A stretch of DNA of 64,000 nucleotides, taken from Bathymodiolus thermophilus thioautotrophic gill symbiont (lineage in GTDB: Bacteria; Pseudomonadota; Gammaproteobacteria; PS1; Pseudothioglobaceae). The translations under genes were made by a program, and so were the position numbers. The notes beneath the pieces were generated by a model. That model searched no databases. It was not told the DNA's origin and saw only the letters and a list, made by a program, of their open reading frames with translations. The stretch spans positions 1,612,001-1,676,000 of the forward strand of contig NZ_CP024634.1 of NCBI RefSeq assembly GCF_003711265.1, in the 5' to 3' direction. This document shows, one piece after another, positions 8,397 through 17,741 of this stretch; the stretch's first letter is position 1, and every line of letters begins with the position of its first letter.

Positions 8397-9404
8397 TTAT
8401 CTAAGTGGTGGTGAGTATAAAATACCGCCATCTTTCCATAAGGCGTTTAAGCCTCTAGTAATGTTAATAGGCGTATTAACACCGATATGGCGTTCAAAAC
8501 TTTCAGAGTAGTTACCAACTTGCTTGATAATGTTATACGACCATTTTTTGTCAAGACCTAAGTATTCGCCCAACAAGCCTGTTTTGCCCAATAAACGATT
8601 AACCTCAGCGTTTTTACTTGGCTTGTCTACTGTCTTGCTGGTGACACCCAATTCTTCAGCAGTAATCATAGCGTTAAGCGTCCAACTCACAATGTTAAAC
8701 CATTTTTCATCATTTTGACGCACCACAGGACCCAATGGCTCCTTAGAAATAACATTTGGTAATACTATGGCAGAAGAAGGTTTCTTAAGTGTGGTTCTCA
8801 AAGCATATAAACGCGATTGATCTGTCGTTAAAACATCACATCGGCCTGTTTCAAAGTTTGATTTGCTTTGTTCAATAGTGTCTGTTGCTGAAATTTTGTA
8901 TTTAAAACCTTTTTCTTTAGCGTAATCTGCTAAATTAAGCTCTGTAGTTGTGCCTTTGTTCACACAAAAAGTAGCGCCATTTAGTTGGCCGGCATCTTTA
9001 ACACCAAGACTTTTCATTACCATAAAGCCTTGACCGTCGTAATAATTAACACCTGCAAAATTCAAGCCAAGTGAAGCATCACGCGTTAATGTCCAAGTTG
9101 TTGTTCTTGCTAAAACATCAATTTCGCCACTTTGAAGTGCAGTAAAACGCTCTTTAGCAGTTAATGGAATGTATTTGACTTTTTCGCTATTGCCTAAAGT
9201 TGCAGCGGCAACTGCACGACAAAAATCTACATCCAGCCCTACCCATTTACGCTGCTTATTAACCGATGAGAACCCTGCTAAACCTGTTGATACGCCGCAA
9301 TTTAAGCTGCCTCTGGTTTGCACATCGCTTAGTGTGTCTGCTTGAATATTAAAGCCGTTAATGGCTAATAATGATGCAGTAGAAAATTTTAATATCTTGT
9401 TCAT
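8397..9404 (-). CDS. aapJ: General L-amino-acid-binding periplasmic protein
   Basis: The 335-residue substrate-binding subunit of the Aap importer. The first 22 residues (MNKILKFSTASLLAINGFNIQA) form a Sec signal peptide. The mature part shows the family sequences RGSLNCGVSTGLAGFS, the VGLDVDFCRAVAAA ligand-binding stretch and DVLARTTTWTLTRD. It is promoter-proximal in the operon and followed by the double hairpin, in keeping with the excess of binding protein usual for such transporters. Confidence 0.95.
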   Translation of the reverse strand: MNKILKFSTASLLAINGFNIQADTLSDVQTRGSLNCGVSTGLAGFSSVNKQRKWVGLDVDFCRAVAAATLGNSEKVKYIPLTAKERFTALQSGEIDVLARTTTWTLTRDASLGLNFAGVNYYDGQGFMVMKSLGVKDAGQLNGATFCVNKGTTTELNLADYAKEKGFKYKISATDTIEQSKSNFETGRCDVLTTDQSRLYALRTTLKKPSSAIVLPNVISKEPLGPVVRQNDEKWFNIVSWTLNAMITAEELGVTSKTVDKPSKNAEVNRLLGKTGLLGEYLGLDKKWSYNIIKQVGNYSESFERHIGVNTPINITRGLNALWKDGGILYSPPLR

Positions 9405-9765
9405 TAGTTTTTAATCCTATATTGTTATAAAAAATACAATTTATCCAAAATTGCATTTGACCTCACAAATTATAACAGGAATTATTTTCTACGCAAGGGG
9501 AAATTACACTACCCAGCAGGCTTTAACCCATTAATTACCTCGTATTTAGCACTTATTTTAAGCGCAATATTATCAATTTATTTGCTTATTCAGATGAAGA
9601 AATATAAGCGTTTATTACATTATAAATTAATAACTTATGGGTACATTATGGTATTTTTACCACTACTGGTATTTTTTAACTAAAAATTTTGTTTTAACTG
9701 CAGGTAAAAAAGAACTATAATAAGTCAAAATAGTTAAAAAATACATTTAAGCAAACAGGGAAATT
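9405..9765. other. Divergent intergenic region between aapJ and nadE
   Basis: A 361-base AT-rich gap with no supported gene. It must hold the promoters of both divergent genes. On the + strand TATAAT at 9716-9721 with a weak TTTAAC 17 bases upstream is a credible -10/-35 pair for the nadE fusion gene. No clear operator or riboswitch is seen. Confidence 0.55.
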
Positions 9766-11640
9766 ATGGCAACAAAAACCAAAGAGTATTTGGCTAAAAT
9801 CCGTACCAAGACTGGTCTTTCGGACTATAAAATAGCGAAAAAATACGACATCAATCAATCTAATCTGAGTAAATATAAATCAGGAAAATCCGCCCTATCT
9901 GAAACCCATGCTTGGTTGTTTGCCAGTATTTTGGACATCAACCCTGCCGAAGTAGTCGCCAATACCAAACTTGAACAAGCAAAATTAAGCAACAATGAAT
10001 CGAAGGTCAAATTTTGGCAAGAACAGCTAGAAAACCTTTCAAATGACTCAGAGCCTTTAAAAATTGATATTGCACAAATTAACCCTACTGTTGGAGATTT
10101 AAGCGGAAACACGAATAAAATTATCGATTTGTCACACAAATCCCATGAGTTGGGCGCCCATTTATTGATTTTTCCAGAGCTGGCACTCAGTGGCTATCCG
10201 CCAGAAGATTTACTTTTACGCAAAGGCTTTATTAATCAAGTGGAAGTCAATATTGAAACAATACGCAAACAACTGCCTGAATCTATGAGTATTTTATTTG
10301 GCGCTCCCATTTTTATTGACGGATGTTTGTATAACAGCGCTTGCTTAATACAGCATGGTCGTGTGCGCTATTACCACAAACAACGCTTGCCCAATTATGG
10401 CGTGTTTGATGAAAAACGCTACTTTACACCTGGGCAAAATGTCATGGTGTTTGAATGCCAAAAACAACGCATTGGCGTGTTGATTTGTGAAGATGCTTGG
10501 GATGAATCACCAATGAATGCCGTGGTAAATCACGGTGCGCAAACTATTATTAGTCTTAATGCTTCTCCTTTCCAAAAAAACAAGCACGAGCGACGCCTAG
10601 AAGTTATTAAACAAAGGGTTTTAGAAAATAAAGTGGGATTTATTTATGTTAATATGGTTGGTGGACAAGATGAACTGGTGTTTGACGGTGGCTCATTCGT
10701 CATGAACAACAAAGGTGAAATTACCCATCAATTACCCTTCTTTCAAGCGATAACCCACTCTCTAAACACGCCAATAATGACACAAAATACTGAAACAACA
10801 GAAGAAACCATCTACAACGCTTTGGTATTAGCCACCAAAGATTATATTGAAAAAAATGGCGTATTTAATGGCGCTGTCATTGGCTTATCTGGGGGAATCG
10901 ATTCCGCTTTAACATTGGCTATTGCCGTTGATGCACTCGGTAATGAGAATGTTCAAGCAGTAATGATGCCGTATGAATATACTTCTAATATGAGTCTAGA
11001 AGACGCCAAAGCGCAAGCCTGTAGTATGAATGTCGATTATCAGGAAGTTAATATCCATCCAATAGTAAGCAGTTTCAATATGCAACTTAGCCCGCTATTT
11101 ATAGGCAAGCAACCTGACACTACCGAAGAAAACCTACAGGCACGCATTCGTGGCACACTACTTATGGCAATATCCAACAAATTTGGAAAAATTCTACTCA
11201 CCACAGGCAATAAATCCGAGATGGCAGTTGGTTACGCTACTCTATATGGTGATATGTCTGGTGGCTTTGCCCCACTCAAAGATATTGCTAAAACATTGGT
11301 CTATCGCCTTGCCAAATATCGTAATTCTGTCAATTATGTCATTCCTGGGCGTGTGATTGACCGCCCCCCATCAGCAGAACTTGCCCCTCAACAAATTGAC
11401 CAAGATTCTCTGCCTCCCTACGATGAATTGGATGCCATACTGTCCCTATTTGTTGAGAAAAAACACACAGTTGCCTATATTGTTAAACAAGGTTTTAACG
11501 AAAAAACCGTTAAGCGCATCACTCAAATGGTACTTAACAACGAATACAAACGCCGACAAAGCCCCCCTGGCCCTAAAATCAGCCAAAATTCTTTTGGCAA
11601 AGAGCGTCGCTACCCCATGACCAGCAAGTTTCAACCTTAA
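9766..11640 (+). CDS. nadE: Glutamine-dependent NAD+ synthetase with N-terminal helix-turn-helix fusion
   Basis: Makes NAD+ from nicotinate adenine dinucleotide, ATP and glutamine. Residues from about 98 are a nitrilase-type glutaminase domain with the triad E138, K205 (HKQRLPNYGVFDE) and C241 (LICEDAW). From about 350 comes the NAD synthetase ATP-pyrophosphatase domain with SGGIDS at 375-380. Unusually, residues 1-65 form a Cro/CI-type helix-turn-helix (LSDYKIAKKYDINQSNLSKYKSGK) resembling small phage-related regulators of the DUF3693 kind, joined through a charged linker. There is no methionine at the normal start of the nitrilase domain, and the fusion ATG has an AGGGAA ribosome site, so the fusion is probably translated. 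It may regulate its own gene or be an accidental fusion. Confidence 0.92.
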   Translation: MATKTKEYLAKIRTKTGLSDYKIAKKYDINQSNLSKYKSGKSALSETHAWLFASILDINPAEVVANTKLEQAKLSNNESKVKFWQEQLENLSNDSEPLKIDIAQINPTVGDLSGNTNKIIDLSHKSHELGAHLLIFPELALSGYPPEDLLLRKGFINQVEVNIETIRKQLPESMSILFGAPIFIDGCLYNSACLIQHGRVRYYHKQRLPNYGVFDEKRYFTPGQNVMVFECQKQRIGVLICEDAWDESPMNAVVNHGAQTIISLNASPFQKNKHERRLEVIKQRVLENKVGFIYVNMVGGQDELVFDGGSFVMNNKGEITHQLPFFQAITHSLNTPIMTQNTETTEETIYNALVLATKDYIEKNGVFNGAVIGLSGGIDSALTLAIAVDALGNENVQAVMMPYEYTSNMSLEDAKAQACSMNVDYQEVNIHPIVSSFNMQLSPLFIGKQPDTTEENLQARIRGTLLMAISNKFGKILLTTGNKSEMAVGYATLYGDMSGGFAPLKDIAKTLVYRLAKYRNSVNYVIPGRVIDRPPSAELAPQQIDQDSLPPYDELDAILSLFVEKKHTVAYIVKQGFNEKTVKRITQMVLNNEYKRRQSPPGPKISQNSFGKERRYPMTSKFQP

Positions 11641-11714
11641 ACACAACTTTAAAACCAATTGAATTTTCAAATACCTTGTCATTGTGTTTGTCAATCTTGT
11701 AAAATCTATGCTCA

Positions 11715-11791
11715 CGGGGCGTAGCGCAGTCTGGTAGCGCACCACACTGGGGGTGTGGTGGTCACAGGTTCAAATCCTGTCGTCCCGACCA
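11715..11791 (+). tRNA. tRNA-Pro(GGG)
   Basis: A 77-base cloverleaf ending in encoded CCA. The acceptor stem is CGGGGCG with CGTCCCG (one G-T pair), the anticodon stem CCACA/TGTGG holds loop CTGGGGG with anticodon GGG, and the T arm has GGTTCAAATCC. It lies 74 bases after nadE; a MITE-A insertion begins 20 bases downstream. Confidence 0.95.
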
Positions 11792-11810
11792 GTTTATATA
11801 TTACAACACA

Positions 11811-12065
11811 AGACCTTTATAAATATAGGAGGTTAGCAAAATTCAATTTTTGCCTCTCTTAGAGATCCTATGTTAAACATGGGTGTTGAATAAAGGGCAA
11901 ACTTTATTCAGTTGTAATTTTTTATAATACAAAGATCTCTCAAGAGTCTGCTGTATAGTGCCAACCCAATTGGCGATTTCTTTAAACCAGAAAGGAGTAG
12001 CTAGGTATCGTTAAGTGGGTGAAAAGTAGATTTTTGACGGTTGTTTATATTAATACAAAGGTCTC
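11811..12065. repeat. MITE-A copy, 255 bases, with an internal insertion
   Basis: Ends are AGACCTTTATAAATATAGG and TTAATACAAAGGTCTC. The interior carries AGCAAAATTCAATTTTTGCC and GTGGGTGAAAAGTAGATTTTTGA as in full copies, plus extra sequence with GGTGTTGAATAAAGGGCAAA that also appears in the related repeats near 31373 and 38366. It lies between tRNA-Pro and the 3' end of pabB. Confidence 0.7.
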
Positions 12066-12075
12066 AACACAAGTC

Positions 12076-13374
12076 TTACTCATTAGATGTAAAAATTTGC
12101 AGTATGCCTTTGGCTTTGTGCTGGGTTTCTTGCAGTTCTCGTTCAGCAATAGAATCAAATACAATGCCAGCACCTACCCGAAAAGTCAGGGTGTTGCTTT
12201 GCTGGGTAAGAGTGCGGATAAGAATGTTGAAGTCCATTTTCCCATTGCTACTAATATAACCCAGTGAACCTGTGTAGGCTTGGCGTGGCATTTTTTCTAA
12301 CTCGGCAATGATTTGCATGCAGCGTACTTTGGGGCAGCCAGTAATAGTACCCCCTGGAAATAAAGCACCAATTAAGTGCTTAATAGTGATGTGTGGTTTG
12401 ATTTTTCCTCGGATGTTGGAAACAATATGGTGCACGAAGGGGTAACTTTCTAGTGTCATAATCTCGTTAACATGAATGGATCCATGTTCACACACCCTAC
12501 CCAAATCATTGCGCCCCAAATCAAGCAGCATAATATGTTCTGCTTGCTCCTTGGGGTGGTTGATCAATTGTTTTTTTAGGCGATTATCGTCTTCACCCTG
12601 ACCACGAGGGCGTGTGCCAGCAATCGGGCGGGTTTCCACCTTGTTGCCATCAACGCTAAATAAGCGTTCGGGTGAAGAGGAGATAATGCTAAAATTTTCA
12701 AACTGTGCCAAAGCAGAAAAAGGCGCTGGATTGGATTTTTTTAGCGCTTGATAAGTTTGCGTTGGACTAACACCAGCCGCCAGTTTACACTGCCATTGCC
12801 TAGATAAATTCACCTGAAACACATCTCCTGCCATAATATAATCACGGCTACGCTTAACACCATCAATAAACTTGGACTCTCGCTCAGAAACAAGTGCCCC
12901 CTGAATGGGGGCAGATTGAATGCCTTGTAATTGTGAAATATCTAACAACATCTGATCTATTCGTTGTTGATTGTCAAATTGATCCAATAAATAAGTTTGT
13001 TGTTGATGGTGATCAACTACAATTGCGCTAGGAATCCTAACGGCAATTGCCACAGGTTGATCGCCCGACAACAAATTTTTTTTTAGTATCGGTTCAATTT
13101 GCCCAACCAATTCATACGATAAATACACAAACCAGCCGCCAGTAAAAGGTAAATCACTTTTTACAGCAGGCATATCAGCCTTTGACTCCAGCTCATTCAG
13201 GAAATCAAAATCCTCTAAGTTATTCAAAACAATTTGCTCAATAGGATGAGCAAATAGAATGGAATATCGATTATTTTGATTGTGTATAACGCTTTCTAAT
13301 AAAAAAGGATAGCGTTGAGCATTCAAGTGACACAAAGCATCTAGTGCCACCTCGGGAATCAGTAGGGGCTTCAC
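12076..13374 (-). CDS. pabB: Aminodeoxychorismate synthase component I
   Basis: Converts chorismate with ammonia to 4-amino-4-deoxychorismate for folate synthesis. At 432 residues it matches the chorismate-binding enzyme family: the GDVFQVNLSRQ block, ETRPIAGTRPRG, EHIMLLDLGRNDLGRV and the GTITGCPKVR region are all present. The PIAGT sequence, with alanine and lysine-dependent chemistry, favours PabB over anthranilate synthase TrpE (usually PIAGTRxRG as well, so length and lack of trp neighbours support the call). It is convergent with the MITE next to tRNA-Pro and directly downstream of pal. Confidence 0.88.
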   Translation of the reverse strand: MKPLLIPEVALDALCHLNAQRYPFLLESVIHNQNNRYSILFAHPIEQIVLNNLEDFDFLNELESKADMPAVKSDLPFTGGWFVYLSYELVGQIEPILKKNLLSGDQPVAIAVRIPSAIVVDHHQQQTYLLDQFDNQQRIDQMLLDISQLQGIQSAPIQGALVSERESKFIDGVKRSRDYIMAGDVFQVNLSRQWQCKLAAGVSPTQTYQALKKSNPAPFSALAQFENFSIISSSPERLFSVDGNKVETRPIAGTRPRGQGEDDNRLKKQLINHPKEQAEHIMLLDLGRNDLGRVCEHGSIHVNEIMTLESYPFVHHIVSNIRGKIKPHITIKHLIGALFPGGTITGCPKVRCMQIIAELEKMPRQAYTGSLGYISSNGKMDFNILIRTLTQQSNTLTFRVGAGIVFDSIAERELQETQHKAKGILQIFTSNE

Positions 13375-13392
13375 TACCGAGTGTTTTTGGTG

Positions 13393-13959
13393 TTACTGAT
13401 AGATAAACTCAACACGGCGGTTTTTTTGCCAGCCGATTTCGTTATCCATCTCGCTTTGTGGGCTTTCTTCACCATAACTAATGACTTCAATTCTTTTATT
13501 GATATCTTCGTTGATGCCTATTGCTCTTTTAACATTCAAAGCACGATTTTCACCCAACGCTAAGTTGTACTCACGCGTACCACGAGCATCTGCATGCCCT
13601 TCTAAGCGTAATCTAACGGTCGGATTGTCTTGCATAAATTGAATATGCTTAGCTATCTCTTGAGAATCTTTCTTGCTAACTTTGGTGCCATCATAAGAAA
13701 AATATAAAATAAAGCTGGCGCCACTGACTTCTAACTCTTTTACTGCCTTTCTCCTGCTTTCTTCTGGCATAACTTCGAGTTTTGAAAATAAACTACCTAA
13801 CTCTTTCCATTCAAAACTCGCCTGCTCTCCAACAACGGGGCCAACTTCTTCTTGCCCCATATCTTTAACAACAACTGTGCTTTTATTTGACTTAAATCTA
13901 TCTAGCACTGAACAAGCGCTCAACACAGTAACCAATGGCAAAATAACCAATATTTTCAT
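13393..13959 (-). CDS. pal: Peptidoglycan-associated lipoprotein of the Tol-Pal system
   Basis: An outer-membrane lipoprotein that grips peptidoglycan and helps constrict the envelope at division. The N terminus has a lipobox (TVLSAC, lipidated Cys near residue 16). The C-terminal OmpA-like domain carries FSYDGTKVS, the NPTVRLRLEGHADARGTREYN peptidoglycan-binding block (given here in part: LEGHADARGTREYN) and the LGENRA helix. The 188-residue length is usual. It follows tolB by 16 bases in the same orientation, the classical tolB-pal order. Confidence 0.95.
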   Translation of the reverse strand: MKILVILPLVTVLSACSVLDRFKSNKSTVVVKDMGQEEVGPVVGEQASFEWKELGSLFSKLEVMPEESRRKAVKELEVSGASFILYFSYDGTKVSKKDSQEIAKHIQFMQDNPTVRLRLEGHADARGTREYNLALGENRALNVKRAIGINEDINKRIEVISYGEESPQSEMDNEIGWQKNRRVEFIYQ

Positions 13960-13975
13960 TTTTTCTCCTATTTTT

Positions 13976-15268
13976 TTATTTCTCTAAATGAGTCGACCAA
14001 TTCGGCTCTCTTACTTCTACATTATGTGAGGACAGTTCATACGAACGACTACCCTTTACAGATATAACAGACAATGTCCCTTTTTCCTTATGATTACTAG
14101 AAAAAATAATCATATCTCCATTTGGCGAAAAATGTGGAGATTCGTCTAACAATCCATCACTCATCACACTTAATTCCTGAGTGTCAATATTCAACAAGGC
14201 AATACGATAATCGTCATCTACACGATGCACCAAAGCCAAATACTTGCCATCAGGAGAAAACACTGCCTTGGCATTATAACTCCCTGTGTAAGTAACACGC
14301 CTAATGCGTCCACTTTCTAAATTTTTAATATACACTTGCACTTGTCCAGAGCGATCAGAAGTGAATGCAATATACTTGCCATCAGGAGAATAACTGGCTT
14401 CTGTATCTATGCCTCTGTACTTTGTCCATCGGGTAAAGCGTTTGTTCTCTAAGTTGTAAGCGTAAATATCTTTATTGCCATTCATTGACATGGTCATTAA
14501 TATTTTTTTGCCATTTGGGTGCCAACTTGGTGAAGAGGCAATACCGTCAAAATGTGGCAATCTTTCAATCTTTTTGCGCATAAATGGATGCCAGATAAAT
14601 ACTTCTGAGCGCCCATTTTGAAAGGAAACATAAGCAATTCTCTTATTTTTATACGCCCTATCTGGAGACCAAACTGGGGAAAGAATTGGCTCATTCTGAC
14701 TAATGCGACTTTTAGCGTTCATGGCATCTGCATCAGAGATATTAAGTTGATAAACTTTTTCACCTTCCATATCTTCTGACACTGTAATATAAGTAAGTAG
14801 CGTATTAAACGAGCCATTTTCGCCTAATAATTCTTCATAAATATGGTCGCTGATTTGATGTGCCACCTTTCTGAAGCCATTGGCAGAAACACGAGTTGTG
14901 CGATTAAACAATCTCGTGTTACTATAAACATCAAACAAACTAACAGAAAGTTTGTAAGTTCCGTTACTTTCTTTCTCAACACTGCCAGTAACAAGTGCTT
15001 CTATATTTTGTTTTTTCCAATACTGTGCATTAACTTTACTCACGATAGTATTTGGAATAAGCACATTAAAACGCCCTGATCGTGTCAAATTATCATAAAT
15101 AATTTTTGAAATGTCTTTGTCTTGCGTACCTTTTCCAATTAATTTAAACGCACTAACGGCAATCGGAAAGGCGTTTTCATTTTTCTTTACTACTGTTACT
15201 TCTAATGCACCTTGGGCGACACCAACACTAAGCATTAAGCACAATATTGTCCACTGTCTAATCTTCAT
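13976..15268 (-). CDS. tolB: Tol-Pal system periplasmic protein TolB
   Basis: A 430-residue periplasmic beta-propeller that links the inner-membrane TolQRA complex to Pal. It has a signal peptide (ending VGVAQG/A), an N-terminal alpha/beta domain, and WD-like PD40 repeats recognisable from the recurring SPDGKYIAFTS, SPDGKYLALVH and SPNGDMIIFSS blades. Its start overlaps the stop of iscX by four bases, and pal follows directly. tolQRA are not adjacent here. Confidence 0.95.
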   Translation of the reverse strand: MKIRQWTILCLMLSVGVAQGALEVTVVKKNENAFPIAVSAFKLIGKGTQDKDISKIIYDNLTRSGRFNVLIPNTIVSKVNAQYWKKQNIEALVTGSVEKESNGTYKLSVSLFDVYSNTRLFNRTTRVSANGFRKVAHQISDHIYEELLGENGSFNTLLTYITVSEDMEGEKVYQLNISDADAMNAKSRISQNEPILSPVWSPDRAYKNKRIAYVSFQNGRSEVFIWHPFMRKKIERLPHFDGIASSPSWHPNGKKILMTMSMNGNKDIYAYNLENKRFTRWTKYRGIDTEASYSPDGKYIAFTSDRSGQVQVYIKNLESGRIRRVTYTGSYNAKAVFSPDGKYLALVHRVDDDYRIALLNIDTQELSVMSDGLLDESPHFSPNGDMIIFSSNHKEKGTLSVISVKGSRSYELSSHNVEVREPNWSTHLEK

Positions 15269-15459
15269 TTTCTCTCCTCAATCCAATTCATTTGAATTGC
15301 TTCTAAAATTTTTTCGCCCGATTTGTCTTCTTTATCGTCAAACTCTGCCAAATTAATCACCATTTTTCTAAGGTCAACAAAACTGACAAAGGTTGGGTCA
15401 AAATCAGGGTGCACTTCATCAAGCGCAATAGCAACATCTAAAGAATCAGTCCAAAGCAT
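15265..15459 (-). CDS. iscX: Fe-S cluster assembly protein IscX
   Basis: A small acidic protein of about 64 residues that binds IscS and iron and modulates Fe-S assembly. The signature blocks LWTDSLDVAIALDE, HPDFDPTFVSFVDLR, EFDDK and the terminal EKILEAIQMNWIEE match IscX/YfhJ. The ATG at 15459 is chosen over the upstream TTG at 15483 because it begins exactly at the conserved region. The association with tolB is unusual, since iscX normally ends the isc operon. Confidence 0.9.
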   Translation of the reverse strand: MLWTDSLDVAIALDEVHPDFDPTFVSFVDLRKMVINLAEFDDKEDKSGEKILEAIQMNWIEERK

Positions 15460-15518
15460 AATTACAAAAATATCTCTTATCAATAAAGTGGTAATTTTAA
15501 ACCTATCGAGGCATGAAA

Positions 15519-17654
15519 TTAATATATTTTTTTACAACTGCTATTACGCGCCACTGAATGCACAAATTCTAAACTCTTAATGGCGTACATTGCCTCGTCC
15601 AATTTAGCAATGCTTGACACGCTAATCACTAGGTTTAGCCCTTTCATAGTATGGTCTCGCTCGTCTAACACGATATTCTCAATGTTGACATTAATTTTAG
15701 CAATGGCATTGGCAATTGAGGCCAACATACCTCGACGATTTTCAATTTTTACATGAATTTCCACCTCAAACTCTTCACCTTCGTCCACCTGCCAATTCAC
15801 TTCCATCCACTGTTCGCCTTTTTGCTTGGCACGCATCAAATTGCCACAATCAAATCGATGCAACACCATGCCCTTGCTATTGGTTAGCACACCAGCCACC
15901 TTGTCGCTAGGAATTGGATAACAACAGTGTGCAAAATTAATTGGATTGCTTTTGGTGCCTTTAATGTTAATGCGATTGGCTGAGGGATTACATTTTTTTT
16001 CATTTAATTTGTTAAGCACAAAGGAAATTAAAATTTCAGATAAGGCAATTCTGGCATAAAGGTCTGCTTTAGAATCACACTTTAACTCCGCTAAGCATTC
16101 TTGCCACTTTTCTTCACTAATCGGCGCCCCATCTCCTCGATATTCCAAGGCATTGGTTAATAAGTATTCACCCAATTGTATTAATTCAGCAACCGACGCC
16201 TCTTTGAGTTTAGACTTAATGGAAGTCTTGGCTCTTGCTGTTACTGCAATTTTTAACCAAGATGGTTGTGGCTTGGCATTTTCATCGGTCATAATTTCAA
16301 TCGTCTGGCCTGTTTTTAACTCCTTGGAAAGTGAAGCACTCACTTGATCTACCTTAGCCCTAAGCGTATGATTGCCAACCTTGGTGTGTATGTTGTAAGC
16401 AAAATCTAACACAGTAGATTTATAAGGTAATTGGATAATTTTACCTTTGGGCGTAAACACAAATATCTCTGACGGAAACAAATCAGCCTTAGTTTCTTCT
16501 AAAAATTCGATTGAAGTGCCTGAATTCTCCTGAATATCTAATAAAGACCCAATCCAATTATTCGCCAATTCTGAAGAATCGGCACCCTTGTTTTTATAAT
16601 ACCAATGTGCTGCAATACCATATTCAGAGATAAAATCCATATCTTCTGAACGAATTTGCACTTCAATAAAAATCTTATTCGGCCCAAATAAGACAGTATG
16701 TAGCGATTGATAGCCATTGACTTTTGGCAGAGCAATATAGTCTTTGAATTTGCCTGGTACAGGTTTGTATAAATTATGAATAATGCCCAATGCTTGATAA
16801 CATTTAGACACATCGCTGACAATCACTCTAAAAGCATACATATCAAGCACTTCTGAAAATCTTAAATGCTTGTTTAGCATTTTTTTATAAATACTATAAC
16901 TTGCTTTCTTGCGTCCACTAATTCTTATTTCACTCAGCCCTTCTTGCACCAAACGATATCTAATTTCATTTTGGATTTGAACAATGATTTCCTTTAAATT
17001 ACCATAACGCCTATTAATTTGATGTGTCAATACTTTATAGCGATAAGGGTAAATAAACTTAAGGCACAATTCTTCTAATTCAATTTTAATACTGTTTAAA
17101 CCGAGACGACGGGCGATTGGCGCATGAATTTCAGCCGTTTCCTTGGCAATGCGCAACTGTTTGTTACGATTAACAGCCCCCAATGTGCGCATATTATGCA
17201 GCCTGTCTGCTAATTTAATCATCATTACTCGCATATCACTGCTCATTGCTAAAAACAACTTTCTAAAATTTTGTGCTTGCTTTTCAATATTTGAATGAAA
17301 TTCTAATCCCGTTAATTTAGAAACGCCTTGCACAATATGTGCCACCTCCTCCCCAAATTCTTCGACAATATTTTCTTGCGTCAAGGTCGTATCTTCAATA
17401 CAATCATGCAACAATGCCGCAACAATACAATAACAATCTAACTTGAGCTTGGCTAAAATCATAGCCACACTAATCGGGTGAAACACATAAGCCTCACCTG
17501 AATTACGATATTGCCCATCATGCGCTGTTGCAGCAATCATATATGCCTTATAAACGCCCTCAATCTCTGCTTCTGACATATAAACATTCAGCACTTCACA
17601 TAGGTCGCTTATTAAAATTCTTTTTTCAGGTAAATTTATTTGAGTCCCTTGCAT
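15519..17654 (-). CDS. spoT: Bifunctional (p)ppGpp synthetase/hydrolase
   Basis: Controls the stringent-response alarmones. About 711 residues: an HD hydrolase domain with HDGQYRNSGEAY and ALLHDCIEDT, a synthetase domain (RVIVSDVSKCYQALG and the KVNGYQSLHT block), a TGS domain (IFVFTPKGKIIQLP), and a C-terminal ACT domain (IENRRGMLASIANAIAK). An intact HD motif indicates hydrolase activity, so the SpoT/Rel type rather than RelA. The ATG at 17654 is preferred: an in-frame TTG start at 17696 overlaps a TATAAT-like promoter element at 17685-17690. It is divergent from bamD. Confidence 0.93.
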   Translation of the reverse strand: MQGTQINLPEKRILISDLCEVLNVYMSEAEIEGVYKAYMIAATAHDGQYRNSGEAYVFHPISVAMILAKLKLDCYCIVAALLHDCIEDTTLTQENIVEEFGEEVAHIVQGVSKLTGLEFHSNIEKQAQNFRKLFLAMSSDMRVMMIKLADRLHNMRTLGAVNRNKQLRIAKETAEIHAPIARRLGLNSIKIELEELCLKFIYPYRYKVLTHQINRRYGNLKEIIVQIQNEIRYRLVQEGLSEIRISGRKKASYSIYKKMLNKHLRFSEVLDMYAFRVIVSDVSKCYQALGIIHNLYKPVPGKFKDYIALPKVNGYQSLHTVLFGPNKIFIEVQIRSEDMDFISEYGIAAHWYYKNKGADSSELANNWIGSLLDIQENSGTSIEFLEETKADLFPSEIFVFTPKGKIIQLPYKSTVLDFAYNIHTKVGNHTLRAKVDQVSASLSKELKTGQTIEIMTDENAKPQPSWLKIAVTARAKTSIKSKLKEASVAELIQLGEYLLTNALEYRGDGAPISEEKWQECLAELKCDSKADLYARIALSEILISFVLNKLNEKKCNPSANRINIKGTKSNPINFAHCCYPIPSDKVAGVLTNSKGMVLHRFDCGNLMRAKQKGEQWMEVNWQVDEGEEFEVEIHVKIENRRGMLASIANAIAKINVNIENIVLDERDHTMKGLNLVISVSSIAKLDEAMYAIKSLEFVHSVARNSSCKKIY

Positions 17655-17684
17655 AATGGTCAGTAAAATTGATAAATCTTTACT

Positions 17685-17711
17685 ATTATAATGCAAACGC
17701 CTCAGTATAAT
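17685..17711. promoter_or_regulatory. Putative overlapping divergent -10 elements for spoT and bamD
   Basis: TATAAT occurs on the minus strand at 17685-17690 (toward spoT) and on the plus strand at 17706-17711 (toward bamD). No strong -35 is evident for either, so this is a tentative call. The two start regions are close enough to compete for polymerase. Confidence 0.4.
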
Positions 17712-17741
17712 ACTGCCACATATTTGTAAATATTATTTTTA

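Noticed and set aside
11150-11745. Alternative ORFs inside and antisense to nadE
   Set aside because: Shadows of the NAD synthetase frame, no ribosome sites or family matches.
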